DNA of 64,000 bases from contig NZ_JAGINO010000005.1 in assembly GCF_017876115.1 (NCBI RefSeq), positions 289,984 to 353,983 of the forward strand. The letters run 5' to 3'. The notes beneath the pieces are model-generated. The model searched no databases and had not been told where the DNA came from. It saw only the letters and a program-made list of their open reading frames with translations. Positions 1-8,437 of the stretch are shown here, piece after piece. Origin of the DNA: Azospirillum picis. Its GTDB lineage: Bacteria > Pseudomonadota > Alphaproteobacteria > Azospirillales > Azospirillaceae. Position 1 is the first letter of the stretch. Each line of letters begins with the position of its first letter. The position numbers and the translations under genes were made by a program.

Positions 1-74
1 CCTGCCTGTGATCGGCGGCGCTCACTGCGGCGAGAGCCGCCGGACGGGGATTCCTGCTGGTCGGGTTCGGTCAT
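1..74 (-). CDS. 5' end of a leftward gene, product unknown (partial)
   Basis: An ATG at 74 on the minus strand follows an AGGA box at a normal distance and stays open to the left edge, giving about 24 residues that begin MTEPDQQESPSGG. The fragment is hydrophilic and rich in Ser, Arg and Gln. It has no signal peptide and no recognisable domain. The start is supported only by the ribosome-binding site and the open frame, so the gene is plausible but not proven. The sequence to the left of the window would settle it. Confidence 0.45.
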   Translation of the reverse strand, partial: MTEPDQQESPSGGSRRSERRRSQA

Positions 75-405
75 GGCGCGTCCTCGCAGCTACGGCCTTG
101 CACGAACAGGGCAAAAAAAGGACCGGCAGGCCGCACCGATGGCGGACCCGCGGCGCCGCCCACCCGGCCTTCCCCCGGCAATCGCAGGGACAGCCGGGGA
201 AAGGGGCGCCCCGCCCGGGGCGCCGTCGGGGTGGACGGCAGAACGTCAACCGGATCGGCCACCAGGGACCAGGATAGACCCGGCTGGCCGGTTGCGGCAT
301 TGCGTCAAATCAAACCCTGCCCCAGCGAATTGGCAGGATAGCACCGGTGGCGGCGCCCCGGCCGGACCGGCTGAAACTTGCCGGCACCCCTGGGCGCCAG
401 GCAGT
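75..405. other. Gene-free stretch with a GC-rich hairpin
   Basis: No credible coding frame was found between the partial gene and the acetyltransferase. An 8-bp perfect inverted repeat at 205-212 and 217-224 (GGCGCCCC, loop of 4) is followed on the minus strand by CCTTTCCCC. It could end leftward transcription from the acetyltransferase, although the U-tract is poor. The remainder holds the likely promoter of the leftward gene at 74. Confidence 0.4.
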
Positions 406-978
406 TCAGCCGTCCTTGAGGGACCGGATGGGCCGTGCCGGGTTGCCGCCGACCAGCGTATCGGGCGGAACGTCCCTGGTGACCACCGAGCCGGCGGCGA
501 CGACCGAGTTCTCGCCGACCGTCACCCCGCCGATGATCGTCGCGCCGGCTGCGATCCAGACGTTTCTCTCGATCCTGATCGGCTTCCCGATGGTGGCGGC
601 GCGCCGTTGCGAGGGGTCGAGGGGATGGCCCGTCGTGATGATGCTGACATTCGGCCCGATCATCACGTCGTCGCCGATGTCGAGCCCGCCGAGATCGTAG
701 AAGGTGCAGTTCTGGTTGATGAAGACATTGCGCCCGACGCGGATTTCATCGCCACCGGCCGTAAAGAATGGCGGAATCAGCAGGAAGCTCTCGTCCACCG
801 CCCGGCCGGTGAGCTGCCCGAACAGCGTGCGGACCTCGTCCGCATCGTCGAACGTCAGGCGGTTGAGCGCTGCGGTGATGGCCATCGCCCGGCGGACGTT
901 CGCCAGCATGGCCGCCGACTCCGCGGTCCTGCCGTGGATGACGCGGGTTTTGTCGCGGTTCGTGTCGTCTTCCGACAT
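406..978 (-). CDS. Hexapeptide-repeat sugar O-acetyltransferase (LacA/Maa/NodL family)
   Basis: This 190-residue cytosolic enzyme should transfer an acetyl group from acetyl-CoA to a sugar hydroxyl. The N-terminal helical part (about 1-60) is the maltose acetyltransferase cap. Residues 75-180 form the left-handed beta-helix with repeating IGxxxxI-type hexapeptides, and His118 in the TTGHPL motif is the expected catalytic base. The C-terminal GNPARPIRSL segment is typical of the family. The ATG at 978 was chosen because it yields the normal family length; a longer upstream frame adds 46 low-complexity Arg/Pro residues. The substrate cannot be inferred: maltose, galactoside and chitooligosaccharide acetyltransferases look alike. 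It stands alone on its strand. Confidence 0.85.
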   Translation of the reverse strand: MSEDDTNRDKTRVIHGRTAESAAMLANVRRAMAITAALNRLTFDDADEVRTLFGQLTGRAVDESFLLIPPFFTAGGDEIRVGRNVFINQNCTFYDLGGLDIGDDVMIGPNVSIITTGHPLDPSQRRAATIGKPIRIERNVWIAAGATIIGGVTVGENSVVAAGSVVTRDVPPDTLVGGNPARPIRSLKDG

Positions 979-1171
979 GCGCCCTGTACCCCGTTGCGCG
1001 ATCGAACGCCCACGAGGGCGCGGGGCAACGGTACCCGGAGGGCCGCGCAAGGCGAACCGAATTCCGCTCCGCCGCCGGCGACACCCGTCAAGGTGCTCCT
1101 GCGGCGGAGCGGGCAACGGTGATCGGGGCGGGCCGCCTGTTCGGCAGCGGTCCGCCCCGGAGGCGGTTTGC

Positions 1172-2668
1172 TCAGCCCATGATCTCGAACTTGATGCCCT
1201 GGGCCAGCGGCAGCGCCGAGGAGTAGTTCACGGTCGCGGTCTGGCGGCGCATGTAGGCCTTCCAGGCGTCGGACCCGGACTCGCGCCCGCCGCCGGTCTC
1301 CTTCTCGCCGCCGAAGGCGCCGCCGATCTCCGCCCCGCTGGGGCCGATGTTGACGTTGGCGATGCCGCAGTCGGAGCCCGAGGCCGACAGGAAACGCTCC
1401 GTCTCGCGGAGGTCGGTGGAGAAGATGCAGGAGGACAGGCCCTGCGGCACCGCGTTCTGCAGCGCGATGGCCTCATCCAGCGTGTCGTAGGTCAGGACGT
1501 AGAGGATCGGCGCGAAGGTCTCGTGCCGCACCACCTCGGTCTGGCCCGGCATCTCGACGATGGCCGGCGTGACGTAATAGGCGTCGGGGAAGCGGTCGGC
1601 CAGCGTACGCTCGCCGCCGGTCACCGTGCCGCCCTCGGCCTTGGCGGCCTCCAGCGCACGCTGCATCGCCTTGAAGGCGTCGGCATCGACCAGCGGCCCC
1701 ATCAGCACGCCCTGGTCGAGCGGGTTGCCGATCTGGACGGAGGCGTAGGCCGCCTTCAGGCGCGGCAGCAGCTGGTCCTTGACCGAACGGTGGACGATCA
1801 GCCGGCGCAGCGTGGTGCAGCGCTGGCCGCAGGTGCCGACGGCCGAGAACAGGATGGCGCGCAGCGCCATGTCGAGGTCGGCGGACGGCGCCACGATCAT
1901 CGCGTTGTTGCCGCCCAGCTCCAGGATCGAGCGGCCGAAGCGCTCGGCCACCAGCTTGGCGACCTCGCGGCCCATCCGGGTGGAGCCGGTGGCCGAGACG
2001 ACCGGGAAGCCGGGATGGGCGACCAGCGCCTCGCCGACGGCGCGGCCGCCCTGGACCACCTGGCTCAGGTTGGCCGGGGCATCGCCGAAGCGGGCGGCGG
2101 CACGCTCGAAGATCACCTGGCAGGCGGCGGCGGTCAGCGGGGTCTTCTCCGACGGCTTCCACACCACCGGGTCGCCGCAGACCAGCGCCAGCGCCGCGTT
2201 CCACGACCACACCGCGACCGGGAAGTTGAAGGCGGAGATCACCAGGCAGGGACCGGCCGGGTGCCAGGTCTCGCGCATCGAGTGGCCGGGACGCTCCGAC
2301 GCGATGGTCAGGCCGTAGAGCTGGCGCGACAGGCCGACCGCGAAGTCGCAGATGTCGATCATCTCCTGCACTTCGCCCAGGCCTTCCTGGTAGATCTTGC
2401 CGGCCTCCAGCGAGACCAGCCGGCCGAGGTCCTCCTTGGCGGCGCGCAGTTCCTCGCCCAGCAGGCGGACCAGCTCGCCGCGGCGAGGGGCCGGGACCGA
2501 GCGCCACGCCTCGAAGGCGCGGGCGGCGTTGGCGGCGATGTCCGGCACCTGGGAGGGCGCGGTTTCCGCCACCGTGGCGAGCGTGGCGCCGTCGATCGGC
2601 GAGCGGGCGGAAAGCCCGGCCCCGGACGAGGTCAAGCCGAAACGGGAGAGGATGTCGCTGTGCTGCAC
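1172..2668 (-). CDS. Aldehyde dehydrogenase, ALDH7 (antiquitin / aminoadipate-semialdehyde dehydrogenase) type
   Basis: A 498-residue NAD(P)-dependent aldehyde dehydrogenase. The catalytic Cys284 lies in GQRCTT, the general base Glu250 in LELGGNN, and Asn148 in SAFNFP helps form the oxyanion site. The SAFNFP and GQRCTTLRR wording is that of the ALDH7 clade, whose members oxidise alpha-aminoadipate semialdehyde in lysine breakdown or detoxify aldehydes. The start is a GTG at 2668 with AAGGAG just upstream; no nearby ATG fits. It lies 70 bp downstream of a ThDP-dependent enzyme on the same strand, so the two are probably co-transcribed. The LysR gene diverging from that enzyme is a likely regulator. 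The exact substrate is inferred, not shown. Confidence 0.88.
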   Translation of the reverse strand: MQHSDILSRFGLTSSGAGLSARSPIDGATLATVAETAPSQVPDIAANAARAFEAWRSVPAPRRGELVRLLGEELRAAKEDLGRLVSLEAGKIYQEGLGEVQEMIDICDFAVGLSRQLYGLTIASERPGHSMRETWHPAGPCLVISAFNFPVAVWSWNAALALVCGDPVVWKPSEKTPLTAAACQVIFERAAARFGDAPANLSQVVQGGRAVGEALVAHPGFPVVSATGSTRMGREVAKLVAERFGRSILELGGNNAMIVAPSADLDMALRAILFSAVGTCGQRCTTLRRLIVHRSVKDQLLPRLKAAYASVQIGNPLDQGVLMGPLVDADAFKAMQRALEAAKAEGGTVTGGERTLADRFPDAYYVTPAIVEMPGQTEVVRHETFAPILYVLTYDTLDEAIALQNAVPQGLSSCIFSTDLRETERFLSASGSDCGIANVNIGPSGAEIGGAFGGEKETGGGRESGSDAWKAYMRRQTATVNYSSALPLAQGIKFEIMG

Positions 2669-2738
2669 CGGGGTGGCTCCTTGGGTGTGATGCTGAATTT
2701 TCCCTCTCCCGCCCCGGGGGAGGGCAGGGTTCCCTAAA

Positions 2739-4397
2739 TCACTTGCTCTTTCCCCCCGCGCGGATCTCCGAGAGGGTCCGGCCGGGGGTGAGGGCTTCTG
2801 GGTCGAGCTTGACGTGGATGATGGCCGGCAGCCCAGACGCCCGGGCGCGTTCGAAGGCCGGGGCGAACTGCTCGGTGGTCTCCACCGTCTCGCCGTGGCC
2901 GCCGTAGGCGCGGGCAAAGGCGGCGAAATCCGGGTTCTGGAGCTGCGTGCCGGAGACGCGGCCGGGATACTCGCGCTCCTGATGCATGCGGATGGTGCCG
3001 TACATGCCGTTGTCGACCACCAGCACGATGACCGCGGCGCCTTCCTGGACGGCGGTGCCGAACTCCAGCCCGGTCATCTGGAAGCAGCCGTCGCCGGCGA
3101 AGCACAGCACGTCGCGGGTGCGGTTCTCGAGCTTGGCGGCGATCGCCGCCGGCAGGCCGTAGCCCATCGAGCCGCAGACCGGAGCCACCTGGGTGCCGAA
3201 GCGGCGGAAACGGTGGAAGCGGTGGATCCAGGTGGCGTAGTTGCCGGCACCGTTGGTGAAGACGGCGTCGTCCGCCAGCCGCTCGTCCAGCCAGGACATG
3301 ATCCGGCCCATCTGCACCGCGCCGGGGATCGCCTCGGGCGGGGTGCTCCAGGCCAGGTAGGCGGCATGCGCCGCCTCGGCGCGGGCGGCCCAGGCCGGCT
3401 GGGCCACGACGGCCAATCCCGCCGCCGCCTCCAGGAAGGCGCCCGGCGTGGCGACGACGCCCAGCGCCGGCCGGTAGACGCGGCCGATCTCCTCCGCGCC
3501 GGGATGGACGTGCACGATCGCCTTGCCCGGATCGGGGATCCCCAGCAGCCCGTAGCTCTGCGACGGCACCTCGGAGAAGCGGTCGCCGAGCAGGATGACG
3601 AGGTCGCTGTCCTTGACCAGGGCTGTCAGCTTGGGATTGATGCCCAGCCCGATGTCGCCGGCATAGAGCGGATGGGCGTGGTCGAACAGCATCTGCCGGC
3701 GGAAGGTGACGGCCACCGGAAGCGAGAGCCGCTCGGCGAAGGTCTTCAGCGCCGAGGCCGATTCCTTGGTCCAGCGCGAGCCGCCGGCGACCAGCAGTGG
3801 CCGTTCGGCCTTGGCCAGCAGCTCGGCGAAGGCCTTGAGCTGGCCTTGGGTCGGCGCGCTCTCCACCGGTTCGGCCTGCGGGGCTACGGCGGCGTCGGCC
3901 GTCTCGGTCAGCGTGTCCTCCGGCAGCGCCAGCACCACCGGGCCGGGGCGGCCGGCCATGGCGGTGTGGAAGGCGCGGGAAATCATTTCCGGCACGCGCT
4001 CGGCGCTGTCGATCTCGGCGACCCACTTGCACATGCCGCCGAACAGCTTGCCGTAATCGACCTCCTGGAAGGCGTCGCGGCCGCGCATGCCGCGCTCTAT
4101 CTGGCCGACCAGCACCACCAGCGGAGTCTCGTCCTGCTGGGCGACATGGATGCCGGAGGCGGCGTTGGTGGCGCCAGGGCCGCGGGTGACCAGGCAGACG
4201 CCGGGGCGGCCGGTCAGCTTGCCCTGCGCCTCGGCCATCATCGCCGCACCGCCCTCATGGCGGCAGACCACCATCTCGATCGGGCTGTCGTGCAGCGCGT
4301 CCAGCACGGCGAGATAGCTCTCGCCGGGCACGCCGAACACCCGCCGCACGCCCTGCGCCTCCAGCGCCTCGACGACCAATTGACCACCGGTCTTCAT
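2739..4397 (-). CDS. Thiamine diphosphate-dependent enzyme, acetolactate synthase-like
   Basis: A 552-residue ThDP enzyme with the usual three domains: N-terminal pyrimidine-binding (about 1-170), central (190-320) and C-terminal pyrophosphate-binding (370-540). Glu48 in RHEGGAAMM is the conserved cofactor-activating glutamate. The GDG motif begins near 435 and runs to DNGMYG, the Mg-diphosphate site. The family covers acetolactate synthase, benzoylformate decarboxylase, oxalyl-CoA decarboxylase and sulfoacetaldehyde acetyltransferase, and sequence alone does not choose among them. No small regulatory subunit gene lies nearby, so a biosynthetic IlvB role is less likely. Pairing with an aldehyde dehydrogenase suggests that a 2-oxo acid is decarboxylated to an aldehyde and then oxidised; this is inference. 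Confidence 0.8.
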   Translation of the reverse strand: MKTGGQLVVEALEAQGVRRVFGVPGESYLAVLDALHDSPIEMVVCRHEGGAAMMAEAQGKLTGRPGVCLVTRGPGATNAASGIHVAQQDETPLVVLVGQIERGMRGRDAFQEVDYGKLFGGMCKWVAEIDSAERVPEMISRAFHTAMAGRPGPVVLALPEDTLTETADAAVAPQAEPVESAPTQGQLKAFAELLAKAERPLLVAGGSRWTKESASALKTFAERLSLPVAVTFRRQMLFDHAHPLYAGDIGLGINPKLTALVKDSDLVILLGDRFSEVPSQSYGLLGIPDPGKAIVHVHPGAEEIGRVYRPALGVVATPGAFLEAAAGLAVVAQPAWAARAEAAHAAYLAWSTPPEAIPGAVQMGRIMSWLDERLADDAVFTNGAGNYATWIHRFHRFRRFGTQVAPVCGSMGYGLPAAIAAKLENRTRDVLCFAGDGCFQMTGLEFGTAVQEGAAVIVLVVDNGMYGTIRMHQEREYPGRVSGTQLQNPDFAAFARAYGGHGETVETTEQFAPAFERARASGLPAIIHVKLDPEALTPGRTLSEIRAGGKSK

Positions 4398-4512
4398 CGC
4401 CCAACCGTCCCGCCTGTTCCGGATCTCCCAATGATAGCGACCCTGCACCCCGCCGTTCCAGGGTGCAAACGACTTTCTTTCCCGGCATCATGAGCTTTGG
4501 TAATGAAGTCGC
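4398..4512. promoter_or_regulatory. Divergent promoter region between ThDP enzyme and LysR regulator
   Basis: This 115-bp region separates the leftward enzyme pair from the rightward LysR gene, the standard arrangement for a LysR regulator controlling its neighbours. It is locally less GC-rich (around 4460-4505) than the flanking genes. No unambiguous T-N11-A palindrome was identified, so the operator is inferred from layout only. Confidence 0.45.
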
Positions 4513-5412
4513 ATGGATCTGCAGCGCCGCCTCCTTCCATCGATGAGCATGCTGACCGCGTTCGAGGCGGCGGCCCGGACCGGCAGCTTCACCGCCGCCG
4601 CGGCCGAGCTGTCGCTGACGCAAGGGGCGGTCAGCCGCCAGGTGAAGGCGCTGGAGGAACAGATCGGCACGCCGCTGTTCACCCGGCAGGGCCAGCGGGT
4701 GGCGCTGACCCCGACCGGGGCACTCTATGCCGAGCCGGTGCGCGACGCCCTGCGCCAGATCGCGGCGGCGACGGTGCGGACCATCGCCGCCCCGAAGGGC
4801 GGGGTGCTGAACCTCGCCATCCTGCCGACCTTCGGCACGCGCTGGCTGGTGCCGCGATTGCCGGCCTTCCAGGCCGCCCACCCCCATGTCGTGATCCATT
4901 TCACCACCAAGCTGGCTCCGTTCGACTTCCGGACCCACGACTTGGACGCCGCCATCCATTACGGGCTGGGCGACTGGCCGGACGCCGTCTGCGACCATCT
5001 GCTGGACGAGGAGGTTCTGCCGGTCTGCTCCCCGGCCTTCCTGGCGGCGCATCCGGTGCGCGAGCCGGCCGACCTGCTGGCGCTGCCGCTGCTGCACACC
5101 AGCACGCGGGCCGAGGCGTGGAACGACTGGCTGGCGGCGCAGGGGTTGCCGCCGCGTCCCGGCGCCGGCATGGTCTTCGAACAGTTCGCCACCACCGCCC
5201 AGGCGGCGGAGGCCGGGTTGGGGGTGGCGCTGCTGCCGACGCTTCTGGTCCGCAATGAACTGGCCGAGGGCGCGCTGCTGCCGGCAATCGACCGCCCGCA
5301 CCACAGCGCGCGGTCCTATTACCTCGTTCATCCCCGCGGCAAGGCCGACCATCCGCCTTTCGCCGCCTTCCGGCAATGGCTGCTGGCGGAGGCACGGGGG
5401 GCCGGCGCGTGA
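4513..5412 (+). CDS. LysR-family transcriptional regulator (GcvA/AmpR-like)
   Basis: A 299-residue LysR protein. A winged helix-turn-helix occupies about residues 12-70 (FEAAARTGSFTAAAAELSLT, then QGAVSRQVKALE), followed by a linker helix and a two-lobed effector domain (about 93-295). The layout with a short N-terminal extension and the SMLTAFEAAARTGS opening resembles the GcvA/TrpI group. Its start lies 115 bp from the divergent ThDP enzyme gene, so control of the leftward aldehyde dehydrogenase pair is likely. The inducer is unknown. The gene converges with the ABC exporter gene that ends at 5434, leaving only about 20 bp between them. Confidence 0.88.
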   Translation: MDLQRRLLPSMSMLTAFEAAARTGSFTAAAAELSLTQGAVSRQVKALEEQIGTPLFTRQGQRVALTPTGALYAEPVRDALRQIAAATVRTIAAPKGGVLNLAILPTFGTRWLVPRLPAFQAAHPHVVIHFTTKLAPFDFRTHDLDAAIHYGLGDWPDAVCDHLLDEEVLPVCSPAFLAAHPVREPADLLALPLLHTSTRAEAWNDWLAAQGLPPRPGAGMVFEQFATTAQAAEAGLGVALLPTLLVRNELAEGALLPAIDRPHHSARSYYLVHPRGKADHPPFAAFRQWLLAEARGAGA

Positions 5413-5433
5413 CGGGAGCGCCCGCCTGCGTTG

Positions 5434-7212
5434 CTACTCCGCCGGGGCCAGCCTCCCGACTCCGTCGCCGTCCCGCCGCACCGACAGCTTGCGGTCATGG
5501 AAGGCGGCGAGGCTGGCGCGGTGGCCGACGCTGACCAGCGTGGTCTCGGGCAGGCGGTCGCGCAGCAGGCGATAGAGCCGCTCCTCCGTCTCGGGGTCGC
5601 AGGCCGACGTCGCCTCGTCCAGATAGAGCCAGCCGGGCCTGTGCAGCAGGGCGCGGGCGATGGCGAGGCGCTGCTGTTCGCCGCCGGACAGGCGGTTGGT
5701 CCAGTGGTCCTCCTCCTGCAGGCTGTCGGCGAAGCCGGCCATGCCGACGGCGTCCAGCACCGCCCGCACCGCTTCGGCGTCGAAGGCTTCGGGCGGTGCC
5801 GGGTAGGCGACGGCGGCATGCAGGCTGCCGATCGGCAGGTAGGGCCTCTGCGGCAGTACCATGGCGTCCCCGTTGGCCGGTAGGGCGATGCGGCCATGGC
5901 CGAAGGGCCAGATGCCGGCCACGGCACGCAGGATCATGCTCTTGCCCGACCCCGACGGGCCGGTGATCAGCACCCGCTCGCCGGGTTCGACCGTCAGGTC
6001 GGCGCGCAGCAGCGGCGGTCCGCCGCCGGGCAGCGCCGGTGCCAGCCCATCGAGCCTCAGGGTCCCGTCGGCGGCGCTCCTCCGCTCTATTCCCGCCTCG
6101 TCGCGGGCGGCCCGCCGCACCGCGCCGATCGCCTGCCGGAAACCGGTCAGGCGGCTGGTCGTGGCGTGCCAGTCCGCCAAGCTCACATAGGCGTCGATGA
6201 ACCAGGACAGCGATTGCTGCACCTGCCCGAAGGACTCCGAGGTCTGGGTCAGCGCGCCGAGCGGCAGGGCACCGCTGAAATAGCGCGGGGCCGCGACCAG
6301 GAACGGGAAGATGATGGCCAATTGCCCGTAGGCGGAGGTGAACCAGACCAGCCGCTTCTGCGTGCGCATCAGGTCCCACCAGTTGGCGACCACGCGGCCG
6401 AAGCGGGCGGCGAGCCAGCGGGCCTCCTGCGCCTCGCCCCGCTGCAAGGCGACACTCTCGGCATTCTCGCGCAGGCGGACCAGGGAGAAGCGGAAATCCG
6501 CCTCGTATCGCTGCTGGTCGTAGCTGAGGCCTGCCAGCGGCCGGCCGATCCGGTGGGTGATCCAGGTGCCGGCCGCCGCATAGCCCAGCGCCACCCACAC
6601 CATGTAGCCGGGCAGGTCGATGCCGAGCCACGGGATGGCGAGCGCGCCGGACAGGCTCCACAGGATCACGAGGAACGAAACCAGCGACACGAGATTGGTC
6701 AGGAATCCCAGCGACAGGCCGAGGGTGAGCTGCACGAAGCTGCGCAGATCCTCGGAGATGCGCTGGTCCGGGTTGTCGGTGCGGCCGCCGGCGAAGGCCA
6801 GCCGGTAATAGGTCTGGCCGTCCAGCCAGTCGCCGAGGTAGCGCTCGGTCAGCCACCGCCGCCAGCGGATCTGCAGCATCTGGTTCAGGTAGAGCCGGTA
6901 GACCGCCACGGCGATGAAGACCAGCGCCAGCCCGCCGAACAGCAGCAGGGAATGCACGAAGGCGCCCTGGTCCTTGTCCTGCAGCGCATTGAAGATGTCG
7001 GCATTGATCTGGGTGAACCGGACATCCATGAACACCGCTCCCAGGTTGAGGGCGATGATCGACGCCAGCAGGCGGCGTGCCACCCATTTCTCTTCCGAGA
7101 ACCAGTAGGGGCGGGTCAGGCGCCAGACATCGGACAGGAAGGCGCGGGCGGCGGCCAGGCGCCCGGAGGGGGCGGTGGTGGGGGAGGCGGTGGAGGACGG
7201 CTGCGCTGGCAT
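5434..7212 (-). CDS. ABC transporter, fused permease/ATPase of the SbmA/BacA-YddA type
   Basis: A 592-residue half-transporter. The membrane part (about 25-340) carries the SbmA/BacA-type signature region around NADIFNALQDKD and the RWRRWLTERYL segment. The nucleotide-binding domain (about 380-590) has Walker A GPSGSGKS at 418-425, signature LSGGEQQR near 508 and Walker B WLYLDEA near 528. This architecture matches E. coli YddA, rhizobial BclA and the vitamin B12 / very-long-chain fatty acid ABCD-like group, which move peptides or lipophilic substrates. The direction of transport and the substrate cannot be read from sequence. The C-terminal tail is short and lacks extra domains. It is probably a single-gene transcript. 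Confidence 0.87.
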   Translation of the reverse strand: MPAQPSSTASPTTAPSGRLAAARAFLSDVWRLTRPYWFSEEKWVARRLLASIIALNLGAVFMDVRFTQINADIFNALQDKDQGAFVHSLLLFGGLALVFIAVAVYRLYLNQMLQIRWRRWLTERYLGDWLDGQTYYRLAFAGGRTDNPDQRISEDLRSFVQLTLGLSLGFLTNLVSLVSFLVILWSLSGALAIPWLGIDLPGYMVWVALGYAAAGTWITHRIGRPLAGLSYDQQRYEADFRFSLVRLRENAESVALQRGEAQEARWLAARFGRVVANWWDLMRTQKRLVWFTSAYGQLAIIFPFLVAAPRYFSGALPLGALTQTSESFGQVQQSLSWFIDAYVSLADWHATTSRLTGFRQAIGAVRRAARDEAGIERRSAADGTLRLDGLAPALPGGGPPLLRADLTVEPGERVLITGPSGSGKSMILRAVAGIWPFGHGRIALPANGDAMVLPQRPYLPIGSLHAAVAYPAPPEAFDAEAVRAVLDAVGMAGFADSLQEEDHWTNRLSGGEQQRLAIARALLHRPGWLYLDEATSACDPETEERLYRLLRDRLPETTLVSVGHRASLAAFHDRKLSVRRDGDGVGRLAPAE

Positions 7213-7290
7213 CGGTGGAACACCCGCGGAGAGTCGGAGCGACCCTTGCCGATTATCACTCTTCGATGCCGGGGCGGCATGAATTCGCCG

Positions 7291-8319
7291 TCAAGATCCT
7301 GTCATGTCGCCCCGGCCGCCGGTCCTGGCCGCTGTCTCGCCGGCCCTGCCACCGGCCTTCCCGGCATCCCCCTTCCCACCGCGGGAGCGTCCGCGAATCA
7401 CATCCCAACTCGCCATCACCGCGCCGCCGGCGATCAGCGCGCAGGCCGCCCACACCGACCAGTTCCCGCTGGCCTGCCCGAACAGGATCAGCAGCAGGGT
7501 GGAGGCCGGCGGCACCGCGTAGGACATCACCCCCAGCGCCCGGATGTCGCCCCGCTTCATCCCGTGGTCCCACACGAAGAAGGCCAGCCCGTCAGGGCCG
7601 AGGCCGAGCGCCAGCAGCGCAAGCCACCCCGCCGCCTGCTGCGGCCAGACCGTCGCGTCCTCGAACAGCAGGTGCCCCGCCAGGCCGAGCATGGCGGTGA
7701 CCAGGCAGAAACCGCTGACCGCCTCGGTCGGCACGTTGCCGAAGCGGCGCGACAGCACGGAATAGGCGCCCCAGATCAGGGCGGCGGACAATGCGGCGGC
7801 GTAGGCCGGAAGATTGCCGCCCTCCAGGTGCAGGCCGCCGCCGCGGCCCGCCAGGATCAGCATGGTCCCGGCAAGCCCGCAGAGCGCGCCGGCCACATGG
7901 GCCAGCTTCAGCCGCTCTCCCGGCAGCAGTGCCGAGAACAGAACGATGCACAGCGGCCAGAGATAGTTCAGCAGATTGACTTCCACTGCCGCATCGGGCG
8001 CCAGATGGAAGGCCAGGAACAGGCAGGCATGGTAGCCGAACAGCCCGCCGACCCCGACCAGCCAGACCGGCAACGGCTGGCGGACCGCTGCCAGCACGTC
8101 GCGCCCGCGGGCGAGGCCAATGGCTGTGCCTGCCGCGAACGCCAGCCCGAAGGTGACGGCGACGAGCTGCAGGGGCGGCATGGCGCTGGACAGCGAGGTC
8201 AGCAGGGCCGCGGTCGACCACAGCAGGATGGCGATCGCGCCGATGCCCGTCGCCCTCCGGACATCACCGGCGGCGGGCGGGCTGGGCTTGGCGGGGTGGG
8301 GCAGGGCATCGGCGCTCAT
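7291..8319 (-). CDS. DMT-superfamily exporter (EamA, YddG-like)
   Basis: A 342-residue inner-membrane protein with ten predicted hydrophobic helices arranged as two EamA repeats (about 25-160 and 170-310). The N-terminal WSTAAL motif, the FGYHACLFLAF stretch and the DHGMKRGDIR segment in the second repeat are typical of YddG-type aromatic amino acid exporters. The tail after helix ten is about 30 residues of Gly/Arg/Lys-rich low complexity. The gene is separated from its neighbours by 78 bp downstream and about 120 bp upstream, the latter containing a strong hairpin, so it likely has its own promoter. The substrate assignment is by family only. Confidence 0.82.
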   Translation of the reverse strand: MSADALPHPAKPSPPAAGDVRRATGIGAIAILLWSTAALLTSLSSAMPPLQLVAVTFGLAFAAGTAIGLARGRDVLAAVRQPLPVWLVGVGGLFGYHACLFLAFHLAPDAAVEVNLLNYLWPLCIVLFSALLPGERLKLAHVAGALCGLAGTMLILAGRGGGLHLEGGNLPAYAAALSAALIWGAYSVLSRRFGNVPTEAVSGFCLVTAMLGLAGHLLFEDATVWPQQAAGWLALLALGLGPDGLAFFVWDHGMKRGDIRALGVMSYAVPPASTLLLILFGQASGNWSVWAACALIAGGAVMASWDVIRGRSRGGKGDAGKAGGRAGETAARTGGRGDMTGS

Positions 8320-8393
8320 GCCGGCTGCATAGCCGAGCCGCCGATGCTCCGCAATGGGGGTCGCGCCGGCCGGCGCTGCTCCCAGGGTCTTCC

Positions 8394-8436
8394 GCGTGAG
8401 TCACGTTTCAAGCGATACGGCTTGAAACGATCACGC
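8394..8436 (-). terminator. Long interrupted palindrome after the LuxR-type gene
   Basis: A perfect 10-bp inverted repeat (CGTTTCAAGC at 8404-8413, GCTTGAAACG at 8420-8429, loop of 6) is flanked by outer arms GCGTGA and TCACGC (8394-8399 and 8431-8436). It begins one base after the regulator's TAA stop. Position suggests transcription termination or mRNA 3'-end protection, but no U-tract follows. The symmetric nested arms also fit a dispersed palindromic repeat. Confidence 0.5.
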
Positions 8437-8437
8437 T

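Noticed and set aside
704..2737. Long open frame on the plus strand opposite the aldehyde dehydrogenase
   Set aside because: It is antisense to a gene with complete catalytic motifs, is Arg/Gly/Ala-rich and has no recognisable domain. Such shadows are expected at ~70% G+C.
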